From Microbacterium paraoxydans (GTDB taxonomy: Bacteria > Actinomycetota > Actinomycetes > Actinomycetales > Microbacteriaceae), in assembly GCF_019056515.1 (NCBI RefSeq), contig NZ_CP064873.1, positions 2,418,001-2,482,000 of the forward strand: a stretch of DNA of 64,000 nt, given 5' to 3'. The notes below the pieces were generated by a model that was given only the letters and a program-made list of their open reading frames with translations, was not told the DNA's origin and searched no databases. Below are positions 9,793 through 18,346 of the stretch, one piece after another (position 1 is the first letter of the stretch; every line of letters starts with the position of its first letter). The position numbers and the translations under genes are program-made.

Positions 9793-11019
9793 TCAGCGGC
9801 GAGGGACGGCGGCCATCGCGGCGGCGCCCTTTCCGACGAGGCGTTCCAGGGGACCACGTCCGACGAACATCGCCCACAGCGTCGTGACCAGCAAGAGCCC
9901 TACGGCGGTGAGCGCCCAGAAGGCGTTGTCCGCGATGAAGCCTCCGGGGCCGGCGACGAGGACGACGGAGACGACGTGCACACTGTATGCCGTGAGCGGC
10001 ATGGACCCCAGCGCGCCGAGGGGCAGCAGCGGCCAGCGCAGCGGACGGCTCAGGAGCAGGCACAGGGCGATCACCGCGAGGGCGAACCCGCCGGAGCCCA
10101 GGATCTCGGCGGTGCCGCCGCTGTGCGGGTCGACGGCGAAGACCGCGCGGACCATGGAGCCGAGCGGATCCGTCGCGGCGAGCGCCTCAGGGTAGCTCTC
10201 CCAGCCGGACGGCGGCATCACATCGTCGGGGATGAAAGACGACGACAGGCTCTCGCCGGGAAGGATCTCGATGCTCTCGCTCCCGGAGGACGCGCTCGTC
10301 GAGGAGACGATCGACTCCGTCCCGCCCAGCCCCGCGCCCGCTCCGAGGGCACCCAGACCGTAGCCGATCGCGGCGAGGACCACGCCGACGACGAGGGCGA
10401 CGACGGCCGTGCGCAGCTCCTGCACCCGGAGCCGGCCCAGAGCCATGCCGCCCAGCACGAGAGCCAGCCACACGGTGATCGGATAGGTGCCGTAGAGCAC
10501 GAACCCGATGCCCGCACCGAACGGCTGCAGCGCCACCGCGCTGAGCAGAGCGAGCAGCGCCGGACCGGCGAGGGCGAGGACGGCGGCGCCGAGGAGCAGC
10601 TGCCGGGGCCGCCACCGCAGCACGGGGAGGACCGCGACGTAGAGCAGGCCGTAGAGGGTGAGGATCACGGCGATCGGCGTGTTGAGGAGCTCCAGGGCGA
10701 GGCCGATCACGAAGATCACCGCGCCGCGGCCCACGAGGTTGAGGCGGATGCCCGGGAGGCGCTCCCGTCCCGGCAGCACGTCGCGCCCGGTCATGAGGGC
10801 GATGGAGACGCCGGCGAGCAGCGCGAAGAGGATCGACGAGCGGCCGTGCACGAGGTCGGTCCACGTGGTCGGGTCGCCCCACTCGAACGCCTCCGTCACG
10901 CCGACGTGGGCACCGGCCATGCCGAGGATCGCCAGACCCCGCGCGACGTCGAGACCGAGGATGCGCGGCGGCCGCCCGAAATCACGGAACCAGCGCACGG
11001 GGCGGAGAGCAGTCATCAC
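9793..11019 (-). CDS. DUF418 / heparan-alpha-glucosaminide acetyltransferase-like membrane protein
   Basis: 408 residues with about ten hydrophobic segments. The N-terminus RILGLDVARGLAILGMAGAHVG is the conserved first segment of DUF418/DUF1624 proteins, and VHGRSSILFALLAGVSIALMTGRD follows. The C-terminal half carries the DUF418-like GSMPLTAYSVHVVSV. A polar insert (about residues 255-310, rich in Ser, Gly and acidic residues) lies outside the membrane. The family may transfer acyl groups across the membrane, but this is not shown for most members. GTG 11019 is preferred over ATG 11016 because TACGAT lies exactly six bases before the GTG. Confidence 0.8.
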   Translation of the reverse strand: MMTALRPVRWFRDFGRPPRILGLDVARGLAILGMAGAHVGVTEAFEWGDPTTWTDLVHGRSSILFALLAGVSIALMTGRDVLPGRERLPGIRLNLVGRGAVIFVIGLALELLNTPIAVILTLYGLLYVAVLPVLRWRPRQLLLGAAVLALAGPALLALLSAVALQPFGAGIGFVLYGTYPITVWLALVLGGMALGRLRVQELRTAVVALVVGVVLAAIGYGLGALGAGAGLGGTESIVSSTSASSGSESIEILPGESLSSSFIPDDVMPPSGWESYPEALAATDPLGSMVRAVFAVDPHSGGTAEILGSGGFALAVIALCLLLSRPLRWPLLPLGALGSMPLTAYSVHVVSVVLVAGPGGFIADNAFWALTAVGLLLVTTLWAMFVGRGPLERLVGKGAAAMAAVPRR

Positions 11020-11082
11020 CCGATGATCGTATGCGGCGATCGCGGCGACCCCGGTGTGCATCCCGGCATACGATGGAGGGCT

Positions 11083-14000
11083 ATGTCCTCCCCCGTGATC
11101 TCCTACCCTCCGGAGCTGCCCGTCAGCGCGGCCAGGGACGAGATCTCCGACGCCATCCGCGACCACCAGGTCGTCATCGTCGCCGGCGCGACCGGATCGG
11201 GGAAGACCACCCAGCTCCCCAAGATCGCGCTGGAGCTGGGCCGCGAGCGCATCGCCCACACCCAGCCCCGACGGCTGGCCGCCCGCACGATCGCGGAGCG
11301 CGTGGCCGAGGAGCTGCGGGTCGAGCTCGGCACGCTCGTCGGATACAAGGTGCGCTTCACCGACAAGGTCTCCGACGAGACCCGGATCGCGCTGATGACC
11401 GACGGGATCCTCCTCAACGAGATCCACCGCGACCGGCTGCTGACGCGCTACGACACGATCATCATCGACGAGGCGCACGAGCGCTCCCTCAACGTCGACT
11501 TCCTGCTGGGCTACCTCGCCCGCATCCTCCCGGAGCGCCCGGACCTGAAGGTGATCATCACCTCCGCCACGATCGACCCGGAGAGCTTCGCGCGGCACTT
11601 CGCCGCCGCTGACGGCACCCCCGCGCCGGTCATCGAGGTGTCGGGGCGCACGTATCCCGTCGAGATCCGCTATCGCCCGCTCGTCGACGAGGACGCGGAG
11701 CAGGACGCCGCCGGCGAGCCGGAGGACGAGGTGAGCGCGATCGTCGCGGCGCTCCGCGAGCTCGACCGGGAGGCGCCCGGCGATGTGCTCGTGTTCCTGC
11801 CGGGCGAGGCGGAGATCCGGGACGCGGCCGACGCCGTGCGGGCCGCCTACGCCAAGGATCGTTCGCCCACCGAGGTCCTCCCCCTGTTCGGCCGGCTCTC
11901 CGCCGCGGAGCAGCACCGGGTGTTCGAGCGCAGCACCGTGGCCGGCGTCCGTCGCCGGGTCGTGCTCGCGACGAACGTGGCCGAGACGAGCCTCACGGTG
12001 CCCGGCATCAAGTACGTCATCGACACCGGCACCGCGCGCATCTCCCGGTACAGCAACCGCTCGAAGGTGCAGCGGCTGCCCATCGAAGCCATCTCCCAGG
12101 CCTCGGCGAATCAGCGCTCCGGGCGCGCCGGCCGTACGAGTGACGGCATCGCCATCCGCCTGTACTCCGAGGAGGACTACGCGCGGCGTCCCGAGTTCAC
12201 CGAACCCGAGATCCTGCGCACCTCCCTCGCCTCCGTCATCCTGCAGATGCTCGCGCTGGGCTTCGGCGACATCACCGCGTTCCCGTTCCTCACCCCGCCC
12301 GACTCCCGGGGTGTGAAGGCGGCGTTCGACCTGCTCACCGAGCTCGGCGCCCTCCGGCCGGCGCAGGGGCCGGACGACGGTCCCCGGCTCACCCGCATCG
12401 GGCGCGACATCGCCCGGATGCCGATGGACCCGCGGTTCGCGCGCATGCTCATCGAGGCGGGCCCTTCGACAGGCTCAGGGACCCAGCGGGGGTCAGGCCC
12501 TTCGACAGGCTCAGGGACCCCGTCGGTACTGCGGGACGTGCTCGCGATCGTGGCGGGGCTGTCCATCCAGGACGTGCGCGAGCGACCGGAGGAGCGGCGC
12601 GAGGAGGCCGACCGGCTGCACGCGCGCTTCGTGGACCCGACGAGCGACTTCCTCACCCTCCTGAACCTCTGGAACCACCTGCGCGAACAGCAGCGCGAGC
12701 TCGGCTCCAGCGCGTTCCGCCGGCTGTGCCGCAGCGAGCATCTCAACTACGTGCGGGTCCGCGAGTGGTTCGACGTGCACCGCCAGCTCCGGACACTCGT
12801 CAAGAGCCCCGACCGCGGGACGGAGCCGAGCGGCGCGGCCGATCCGGATGCCATCCACCGCGCGCTGCTCTCCGGCCTGCTGTCGCAGATCGGCGTCCTC
12901 GACGAGCGCACCGCCCCCGCGGGGAAGGCCCACTCTCCCGCGAAGGACGCCCGCCGCCGGATCACGGAGTACCGGGGCGCGCGGGGCATCCGGTTCTCGA
13001 TCTTCCCGGGGTCGGGGCTGCGCAAGAAGAGCCCCCGGGCGGTCATGGCCGCCGAGATCGTGGAGACCTCCCGCACCTTCGCCCGCACCGTCGCCGCGAT
13101 CGACCCCGCCTGGGCCGAGCCCCTCGCCGGCGACCTCGCGAAGCGCCAGGTCACCGAGCCGCACTGGTCCAAGGACGCCGGAGCCGCCGTGGCGTTCGAG
13201 AAGGTCACGCTGTTCGGGGTCGAGATCATCCCACGCCGACGAGTGCAGTTCGCCCGCATCGACCGGGCCGCCTCGCGCGAGCTCTTCGTCCGCCATGCGC
13301 TCGTCGAGGGCGAGTGGGACCCGTCCCGCATCGACAAGCGGGTCAGTGCGTTCTGGCGCAGCAACGCCGAGCTCCGCCGTCGTCTGGAGAAGCTCGAGGA
13401 GCGCGAGCGGCGTCGCGACATCCTGGCCGGCGACGAGGCCGTCTTCCGCTTCTACGACGAGCGCATCCCCGCCGACGTGTTCGACGTGCGGTCGTTCGAG
13501 AAGTGGTGGCGCGAGGCGCTGACGACGACGCCGAAGCTGCTCGTGATGCGCGAGAGCGACCTCATCGACGACGAGGACCGCGCCGACCAGCGCGAGTTCC
13601 CGACCCGGTGGACGCAGGGCGACCAGGTGCTCGGCCTCGCGTACCGGTTCGAGCCGGGCACACCGGACGACGGCGTGAGCGTCGTGCTGCCTCTGCCGCT
13701 TCTCGCCCAGATCGAGGACCGCGGCTTCGACTGGCAGGTGCCCGGGCTGCGCGCCGAGCTCGTCACCGGACTGCTGCGTGCGCTGCCCAAGGCCATCCGG
13801 CGCCACGTCGTCCCCGCCGCCGACTGGGCGGAGAAGTTCGGGGCGGCGCTGGCCGACGAGGGTCCGGAGGTGCACGGCGGTCTCCCCCCGCGCACCCTCA
13901 AGGAGGCGCTCGCGCGGCTCGTGCAGCCGCTCGCGAACCAGGTGGTCACAGCCGCCGACTTCGACGACGAACGGGTGCCGGCGCATCTGCGCATGAACTT

Positions 14001-15057
14001 CCGCGCCGTGGACGAGCGGGGACGCGTGGTCGGTTCGGGGCGCGATCTCCGGGCGCTGCAGGCTCAGCTCGCCGACCGCGCGCGCAGCAGCGTCGCCCGC
14101 TCCATCGCGCGCCCCGGGCGTGCGGAGGCACCGGGACCGCGCGGGGCGGAGCGCGTGGCCGCCGCTCCGGTCGAGCAGACCGGGCTGACGGCGTGGACGT
14201 TCGGCGACCTCCCGGCGGTCATCGACACCAAGGTCGCGGGCGGAGTCGTCCGGGGGTATCCGGCGATCGTCGATGCCGGCACGAGCGTGTCGGTGCGGGT
14301 CGAGGCGACTCCCGACGCCGCGGCCGCCGCCACGCGCGACGGCGTGCTCCGTCTCGTCCTGCTCGCGGTGCCGTCGCCGTCGTCGTACGTGCAGCAGCAC
14401 CTCACCAGCCAGGAGAAGCTCGCACTCGCCGCCTCGCCGTATCCGTCGGCGGCCGCGCTCATCGAGGACTGCCGGGCCGCCGTCGCCCGTCGAGTGATCG
14501 ACGCGTCGACCGGAGGCGCCGACGGCCGCGACCGCGGCGTCGTGCGCACCGAGGCCGAGTTCGCCCGCGTGCGCGACGCCGTCTCGGCCGTGCTCGTCGA
14601 CGAGCTCTTCGCCTGCGTCTCCCTCGTCGCCCGCATCCTCACGAAGGCGCGGGAGGTGGAGCGGGGCATCAAGGCGCAGAACGCGCTGGCGCTGCTCGGC
14701 CCGCTGAACGACATCCGCACCCAGCTCTCCGGACTGCTGCATCCCGGCTTCGTCGCGGCGGCGGGGGTCGACCGGCTCGCCCACTTCCCCCGGTACCTCG
14801 ACGGCATGATCGACCGGCTGAAGACCCTCGCGAACGAGCCGGGCAAGGACCGCGCGCGGATGACGGAGTTCGAGCGGATGGCGGTGCTGTTCGCGGACGC
14901 CGGCGGCACGATCCCCCTCGCGCCCGACGCTCCCCCCGCGATCGTCGAGGTGCGCTGGCTCCTGGAGGAGTACCGGGTCAGCGTCTTCGCCCAGCGTCTC
15001 GGCACCGCGCAGCCGGTGTCGCCGCAGCGGATCACCAAGGCCCTCGCGGGGAAGTGA
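11083..15057 (+). CDS. hrpA: ATP-dependent RNA helicase HrpA (DEAH box)
   Basis: 1324 residues, normal for full-length HrpA. Domains in order are RecA1 with Walker A GATGSGKT (35-42) and DEAH (129-132), RecA2 with the motif-VI-like NQRSGRAGRTSDG, then the HA2 and OB regions and a long C-terminal DUF3418. In E. coli HrpA helps rescue stalled ribosomes and process mRNA. Around residues 460-479 two copies of GPSTGSGT replace a short loop between FARMLIEA and LRDVLAIVAGLSIQDVRERP. They are encoded by a repetitive DNA element, and the frame is kept. ATG 11083 has GGAGGG just upstream and TACGAT eight bases upstream. The next gene starts 23 bases after the stop. Confidence 0.95.
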   Translation: MSSPVISYPPELPVSAARDEISDAIRDHQVVIVAGATGSGKTTQLPKIALELGRERIAHTQPRRLAARTIAERVAEELRVELGTLVGYKVRFTDKVSDETRIALMTDGILLNEIHRDRLLTRYDTIIIDEAHERSLNVDFLLGYLARILPERPDLKVIITSATIDPESFARHFAAADGTPAPVIEVSGRTYPVEIRYRPLVDEDAEQDAAGEPEDEVSAIVAALRELDREAPGDVLVFLPGEAEIRDAADAVRAAYAKDRSPTEVLPLFGRLSAAEQHRVFERSTVAGVRRRVVLATNVAETSLTVPGIKYVIDTGTARISRYSNRSKVQRLPIEAISQASANQRSGRAGRTSDGIAIRLYSEEDYARRPEFTEPEILRTSLASVILQMLALGFGDITAFPFLTPPDSRGVKAAFDLLTELGALRPAQGPDDGPRLTRIGRDIARMPMDPRFARMLIEAGPSTGSGTQRGSGPSTGSGTPSVLRDVLAIVAGLSIQDVRERPEERREEADRLHARFVDPTSDFLTLLNLWNHLREQQRELGSSAFRRLCRSEHLNYVRVREWFDVHRQLRTLVKSPDRGTEPSGAADPDAIHRALLSGLLSQIGVLDERTAPAGKAHSPAKDARRRITEYRGARGIRFSIFPGSGLRKKSPRAVMAAEIVETSRTFARTVAAIDPAWAEPLAGDLAKRQVTEPHWSKDAGAAVAFEKVTLFGVEIIPRRRVQFARIDRAASRELFVRHALVEGEWDPSRIDKRVSAFWRSNAELRRRLEKLEERERRRDILAGDEAVFRFYDERIPADVFDVRSFEKWWREALTTTPKLLVMRESDLIDDEDRADQREFPTRWTQGDQVLGLAYRFEPGTPDDGVSVVLPLPLLAQIEDRGFDWQVPGLRAELVTGLLRALPKAIRRHVVPAADWAEKFGAALADEGPEVHGGLPPRTLKEALARLVQPLANQVVTAADFDDERVPAHLRMNFRAVDERGRVVGSGRDLRALQAQLADRARSSVARSIARPGRAEAPGPRGAERVAAAPVEQTGLTAWTFGDLPAVIDTKVAGGVVRGYPAIVDAGTSVSVRVEATPDAAAAATRDGVLRLVLLAVPSPSSYVQQHLTSQEKLALAASPYPSAAALIEDCRAAVARRVIDASTGGADGRDRGVVRTEAEFARVRDAVSAVLVDELFACVSLVARILTKAREVERGIKAQNALALLGPLNDIRTQLSGLLHPGFVAAAGVDRLAHFPRYLDGMIDRLKTLANEPGKDRARMTEFERMAVLFADAGGTIPLAPDAPPAIVEVRWLLEEYRVSVFAQRLGTAQPVSPQRITKALAGK
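12460..12520. repeat. Two copies of a 25-nt repetitive element inside hrpA
   Basis: A 25-base unit beginning GGCCCTTCGACAGG occurs at 12460-12484 and 12496-12520, 36 bases apart. Its ends CCCT and AGGG can pair. In this frame it encodes GPSTGSGT, and on the other strand it would read VPEPVEGP, which I recognise as a recurrent low-complexity string in Microbacteriaceae and other high-GC genomes. The element normally lies between genes. Here it sits inside an essential-looking coding region without breaking the frame. Confidence 0.85.
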
Positions 15058-15080
15058 CCCCCGCCGGGTAGCCTGAGGGC

Positions 15081-16025
15081 ATGGCCCGCGCGATCGTCTA
15101 CACCGAGTTCGGATCCCCCGCTGTCCTCCACCTGATGGAGGTGCCTGACCCCGTGCCCGTCCGCGGCGAAGCGCTGGTGCGCATCGAGGCGGCCGGCGCC
15201 AACCCCATCGACGCCAAGCTCCGCGGCGGCAAGCGCCCCTCCGCGCCGATCACCGAGCCGCGTCCGGTCGGGTTCGACGGCGCGGGAGTCATCGAGGTGC
15301 TGGGCGAAGGCGTCGACGGGTTCGAGGTCGGCGACCGCGTCGCGATCCGCGACACGCTCGGGACCTACGCCTCCGCCCTCGCGGTCGAGGCCGACAAGCT
15401 CGTGAAGCTCCCGGACGCCGTCACCGCGGCCGAGGGGGCGGCGATCGGCATCCCCGCCGGCACCGCCTATCAGTCCCTCCGCTCGCTCGCCGTGACGGCC
15501 GACGACGTGCTCCTCGTGCACGCGGGCTCTGGTGCGGTCGGCCAGGCCGCCGTGCAGTTCGCGGTCGCCTGGGGCGCGACCGTGATCGCCACCGCGAGCC
15601 CCGCCCGGCACGACCAGCTCCGCGAGCTCGGCGCGATCCCCGTGACCTACGGCGACGGCCTGCTCGACCGCGTCCGCGCCGCGGCCCCCTCCCCCGTGAC
15701 CGTCGTCCTGGACTGCGCAGGCACCGACGAGGCGATCGAGACCTCCCTCGCCCTGGTCGCCGACCGCGACCGCATCGCGACCATCGTCCGCGGTCCCGAC
15801 GCGGCCGACTTCGGCATCCGGGCGTTCTCCGGCGGCTCGCCCGAGCCGCTCACGCCGCAGGAGCTGGAGTGGCGCGCCGAGGCGCTGCAGAAGACGGTCG
15901 ACCTGCTGGCCGCGGGCGACTTCACCATCGAGCTCGGCCCGGAGCTGCCTCTCGCCGAGGCGGCGCGGGCCCATGAGCTCATGGAGACCGGCGCCGCCTC
16001 GGGGAAGATCATCCTCGTCCCCTGA
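15081..16025 (+). CDS. NADP-dependent oxidoreductase, zinc-independent MDR family (quinone oxidoreductase-like)
   Basis: 314 residues. The N-terminal GroES-like domain begins ARAIVYTEFGSPAVLHLMEVPDP and contains AAGANPIDAKLRGG. The Rossmann part has LLVHAGSGAVGQAAVQFAV, the AxxGxVG-type NADPH loop, followed by GATVIATASPARHDQLRELGA. There are no zinc-ligand cysteines. Members reduce quinones or enones with NADPH, and the substrate is unknown here. ATG 15081 follows TAGCCT by six bases, so it is likely leaderless and transcribed separately from hrpA despite the short gap. Its stop lies just before the convergent AhpD-like gene. Confidence 0.92.
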   Translation: MARAIVYTEFGSPAVLHLMEVPDPVPVRGEALVRIEAAGANPIDAKLRGGKRPSAPITEPRPVGFDGAGVIEVLGEGVDGFEVGDRVAIRDTLGTYASALAVEADKLVKLPDAVTAAEGAAIGIPAGTAYQSLRSLAVTADDVLLVHAGSGAVGQAAVQFAVAWGATVIATASPARHDQLRELGAIPVTYGDGLLDRVRAAAPSPVTVVLDCAGTDEAIETSLALVADRDRIATIVRGPDAADFGIRAFSGGSPEPLTPQELEWRAEALQKTVDLLAAGDFTIELGPELPLAEAARAHELMETGAASGKIILVP

Positions 16026-16029
16026 GAGA

Positions 16030-16638
16030 TCAGGCGGGAGCGACAGGGCGGCCGAGCGAGAGCATCAGCCGGTTCGCCCAGTTGAAGAAGGCCGCGCCGT
16101 GCACGACGTCCGCGATCTCCAGGTCGTCCAGTCCGGCCGCACGGAGGCGGGCGATGTGCGCGGCTCCGAACACGCGGGGCGTGTCGGTCAGCGCGACCGC
16201 GGCGGCGACGATCGCGTTCCAGCGCTCCCCGAGGTCCGCGTCCACGCCCTCGGCGAGGAGCGCGTCGACGTCCTCCGGCCGCTTGCCGTGATGCGCCGCG
16301 AACCGGGAGTGCACCGACGCGCAGAAGACGCAGCCGTTGCGGCGGGAGGCGGCGGTGGCCGCGAGCTCCCGCTCCGCGCGCGGGAGCCCCTCCGCGGTGT
16401 TGTAGAAGATGTCCTTGTCGACGAGGGTGCGTGCGCGGAGCACCTCGGGGTCGCGCGCGAGCAGCCGGAAGTACTCGTTCTTCGCGCGGGCGGCGTCAAC
16501 GAGGCCATCGAGGTGTCGCGGGGTGAGATCCTCCTCCGCCAGCGGCGCGAGGTGCGGCGTCCAGCCGACCTCGGCGCGGGTGAAGGCGTCGGGATAGGGG
16601 GCGTCGTCGTGCCGGAGCACGGTGTCGGCGGCGGTCAT
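16030..16638 (-). CDS. AhpD-like peroxidase-related protein (CMD fold) with CxxC
   Basis: 202 residues. The carboxymuconolactone-decarboxylase/AhpD core contains C103-V-F-C106 and H110 in NGCVFCASVHSRFAAHHGK, the redox Cys pair and proton relay of AhpD-type peroxidases. EYFRLLARDPEVLRARTLVDKDIFY precedes it. It is the last gene of the import/monooxygenase operon, and its ATG overlaps the previous stop (ATGA). I recall this as one of the peroxidase-like families (Avi_7169 type) found repeatedly beside the monooxygenase and ABC genes that precede it here. It probably protects against or uses peroxide from flavin turnover. The direct role is unknown. Confidence 0.85.
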   Translation of the reverse strand: MTAADTVLRHDDAPYPDAFTRAEVGWTPHLAPLAEEDLTPRHLDGLVDAARAKNEYFRLLARDPEVLRARTLVDKDIFYNTAEGLPRAERELAATAASRRNGCVFCASVHSRFAAHHGKRPEDVDALLAEGVDADLGERWNAIVAAAVALTDTPRVFGAAHIARLRAAGLDDLEIADVVHGAAFFNWANRLMLSLGRPVAPA

Positions 16639-17282
16639 GCGGCCTCCTCGTCGGTGTCGGTGTCGGCGGCGGTGTCGGTGGCTGTGGCGGTGGCGGTGAG
16701 CCCGGCGTCCTGGAGCACCCGCAGGCCGGTGACGACCCGCTGCTGGAAGGCGAGGAACGACACGAGCTGCGACAGCGTGACGATGCCGTCCGTCGACCAG
16801 CCGGCGTCGTGCAGGCGGCCGAGGTCGGCGCCGGATGCCTCGCGCGGGCGGAACACCAGCAGGTGCGTGTGCGCGAGAGCCGCCGCGAGGCGCTCCCCCA
16901 GGGCAGCCGACGCCGCCTCGTCCGGCACGTACCGCGCGCCGTCGGTGCTCTCGGCCTCCAGCCCGCGTTCGGTGTAGGCGCCGAACGGTCCGGTGGTCGC
17001 GGCGGCCTCGGCCTCCCGGGCGACGATCGCGGCGCGCTCCGGGTCGATCTCGCGGGCCTTTCCGGCGTAGAACTCCGCCGTGGGGTCGTCGGCACCGGCG
17101 AGAGCGGTCGCGAACGCCGCGATGAGCGCGCGCTCGGCGAGCGAGACGTGCTCCGCGGAGACCGGGTGGAACAGCGCGTCGAAGCTCGCCTGGAGCTGCT
17201 CCCTGGTCACGGGGCGGCGACGACGCAGCGCATCCAGCTCCGGCGTCACCCCCGTCAGCTGGTCGACGATGTCGGCGGTCAT
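16635..17282 (-). CDS. CMD-domain protein, Avi_7170-like, lacking a CxxC pair
   Basis: 215 residues. The core resembles carboxymuconolactone-decarboxylase folds (SLAERALIAAFATALAGADDPTAEFYAG, then LGRLHDAGWSTDGIVTLSQLVSFLAFQQRVVTGLRVLQ), but no cysteine pair is present, so it is probably not a peroxidase by itself. The C-terminus is a Thr/Asp/Ala-rich tail (about residues 190-215), likely disordered. It overlaps both neighbours by four bases (ATGA), so it is translationally coupled. The CxxC protein that follows could be its partner in a mixed complex. That pairing is inference from adjacency. Confidence 0.75.
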   Translation of the reverse strand: MTADIVDQLTGVTPELDALRRRRPVTREQLQASFDALFHPVSAEHVSLAERALIAAFATALAGADDPTAEFYAGKAREIDPERAAIVAREAEAAATTGPFGAYTERGLEAESTDGARYVPDEAASAALGERLAAALAHTHLLVFRPREASGADLGRLHDAGWSTDGIVTLSQLVSFLAFQQRVVTGLRVLQDAGLTATATATDTAADTDTDEEAA

Positions 17283-18346
17283 GCGTTCTCCTTCACGGTG
17301 GGGGTGTTCTCGGCAGTGCGGGTGCTCTCGGGATCCGGCGGGGTCAGCGCGTAGCCGAGGGCCGGGGCGACCTCGGTCGCGAACAGCTCGATCGAGCGCA
17401 GGACGTGGGCGTGCGGTGCGTCGACCGAGTGCACCTGGAATGCCACCTCGGTCGCGCGGTGCAGCGTGGTGTCGGCGGCGAGCGAGGCGGCGACCTCCTC
17501 GGGCGTGCCGAGATGCGTGTCGAGAGCGGCGATGAGGTCGTCGAGGTCGTTTCCGGGGATGGTCTGGCCCTGCCGACGGAAGCCCTCGGCCGCCCGCCGC
17601 AACCCGACCTCGGCGAACCGGAGCGCCTCGGCGCGGTCGTCCGCCACGAACACGGTGCGGGAAGCGGTGATGCGCGGGGTCGCCTCGGCGGGCAGCGCGT
17701 CGAGGTACGCGTCGATGATGGGGTCCTGCAGCGCGGACAGCGGCGCGTGCAGCCGGTCGTGGGGGCGGGGCTGCGTGCGGGACAGCAGCAGTCCGTGACC
17801 GTGGACGCCCGCCCGATGACCGCCGGGGGCCGAGAACGTCGCCTGCCAGATGCGCGCGGCCAGCGACCCCGCGTCCGGATACAGCGTGTTCCCCGCACCG
17901 ATGTCCCGGCCGGCGAGAGCGTCGAGCAGGAGACTGAGCTTGCGGTCGTAGGTGGGCACCTTGTCGCGCACGTCCTCCCCGAAGGGCGCGAAGGATGACG
18001 GGGTACCGCCGCTGCCGAGCCCGAGGTCGATCCGCCCGTCGGCGAGCAGGTTGGCCACCACGGCGTCCTCGGCCACGCGGACCGGGTCTTCGAGGGGCAG
18101 GGTGATGATCCCGGTGCCGAGGCGGATCCGCGAGGTGCGTGCCGCCGCGTGCGCGAGGAAGACGAGCGGCGAGGGCAGCCCGCCTTCCGCCGCCCGGAAG
18201 TGGTGCTGCGCCACCCACGCCCTCCCCACGCCGTGCTCCTCGGCGTGCCGGATCTGCGCCAGGGCGAGGCGGTAGCGGTCGGCCGGGGACGCGTCGTCGA
18301 GGAGCCGCGTGAAGAACGCGACGGTGGGACGAGGGGTGGTGCTCAT
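17279..18346 (-). CDS. LLM-class FMN-dependent monooxygenase, KPN_01858-like
   Basis: 355 residues, bacterial-luciferase-like TIM barrel. It begins TVAFFTRLLDDASPADRY and contains GVGRAWVAQHHF, SRIRLGTGIITLPLEDPVRVAEDAVVANLLADGRIDLGLGSGG and ATEVAFQVHSVDAPH. These enzymes use reduced FMN and oxygen to oxidise a carbon or sulfur centre. I recall KPN_01858-type proteins as a family that travels with peptide-type ABC transporters and CMD proteins, exactly the arrangement here. The start ATG 18346 overlaps the upstream ATPase stop. The gene carries no reductase, so reduced FMN must come from elsewhere. Confidence 0.85.
   Translation of the reverse strand: MSTTPRPTVAFFTRLLDDASPADRYRLALAQIRHAEEHGVGRAWVAQHHFRAAEGGLPSPLVFLAHAAARTSRIRLGTGIITLPLEDPVRVAEDAVVANLLADGRIDLGLGSGGTPSSFAPFGEDVRDKVPTYDRKLSLLLDALAGRDIGAGNTLYPDAGSLAARIWQATFSAPGGHRAGVHGHGLLLSRTQPRPHDRLHAPLSALQDPIIDAYLDALPAEATPRITASRTVFVADDRAEALRFAEVGLRRAAEGFRRQGQTIPGNDLDDLIAALDTHLGTPEEVAASLAADTTLHRATEVAFQVHSVDAPHAHVLRSIELFATEVAPALGYALTPPDPESTRTAENTPTVKENA

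Noticed and set aside
9976..11082. A 1693-residue open frame that extends hrpA upstream
   Set aside because: The added 369 residues are charged, low-complexity antisense of the DUF418-type gene. The HrpA N-terminus and a start with GGAGGG are at 11083.
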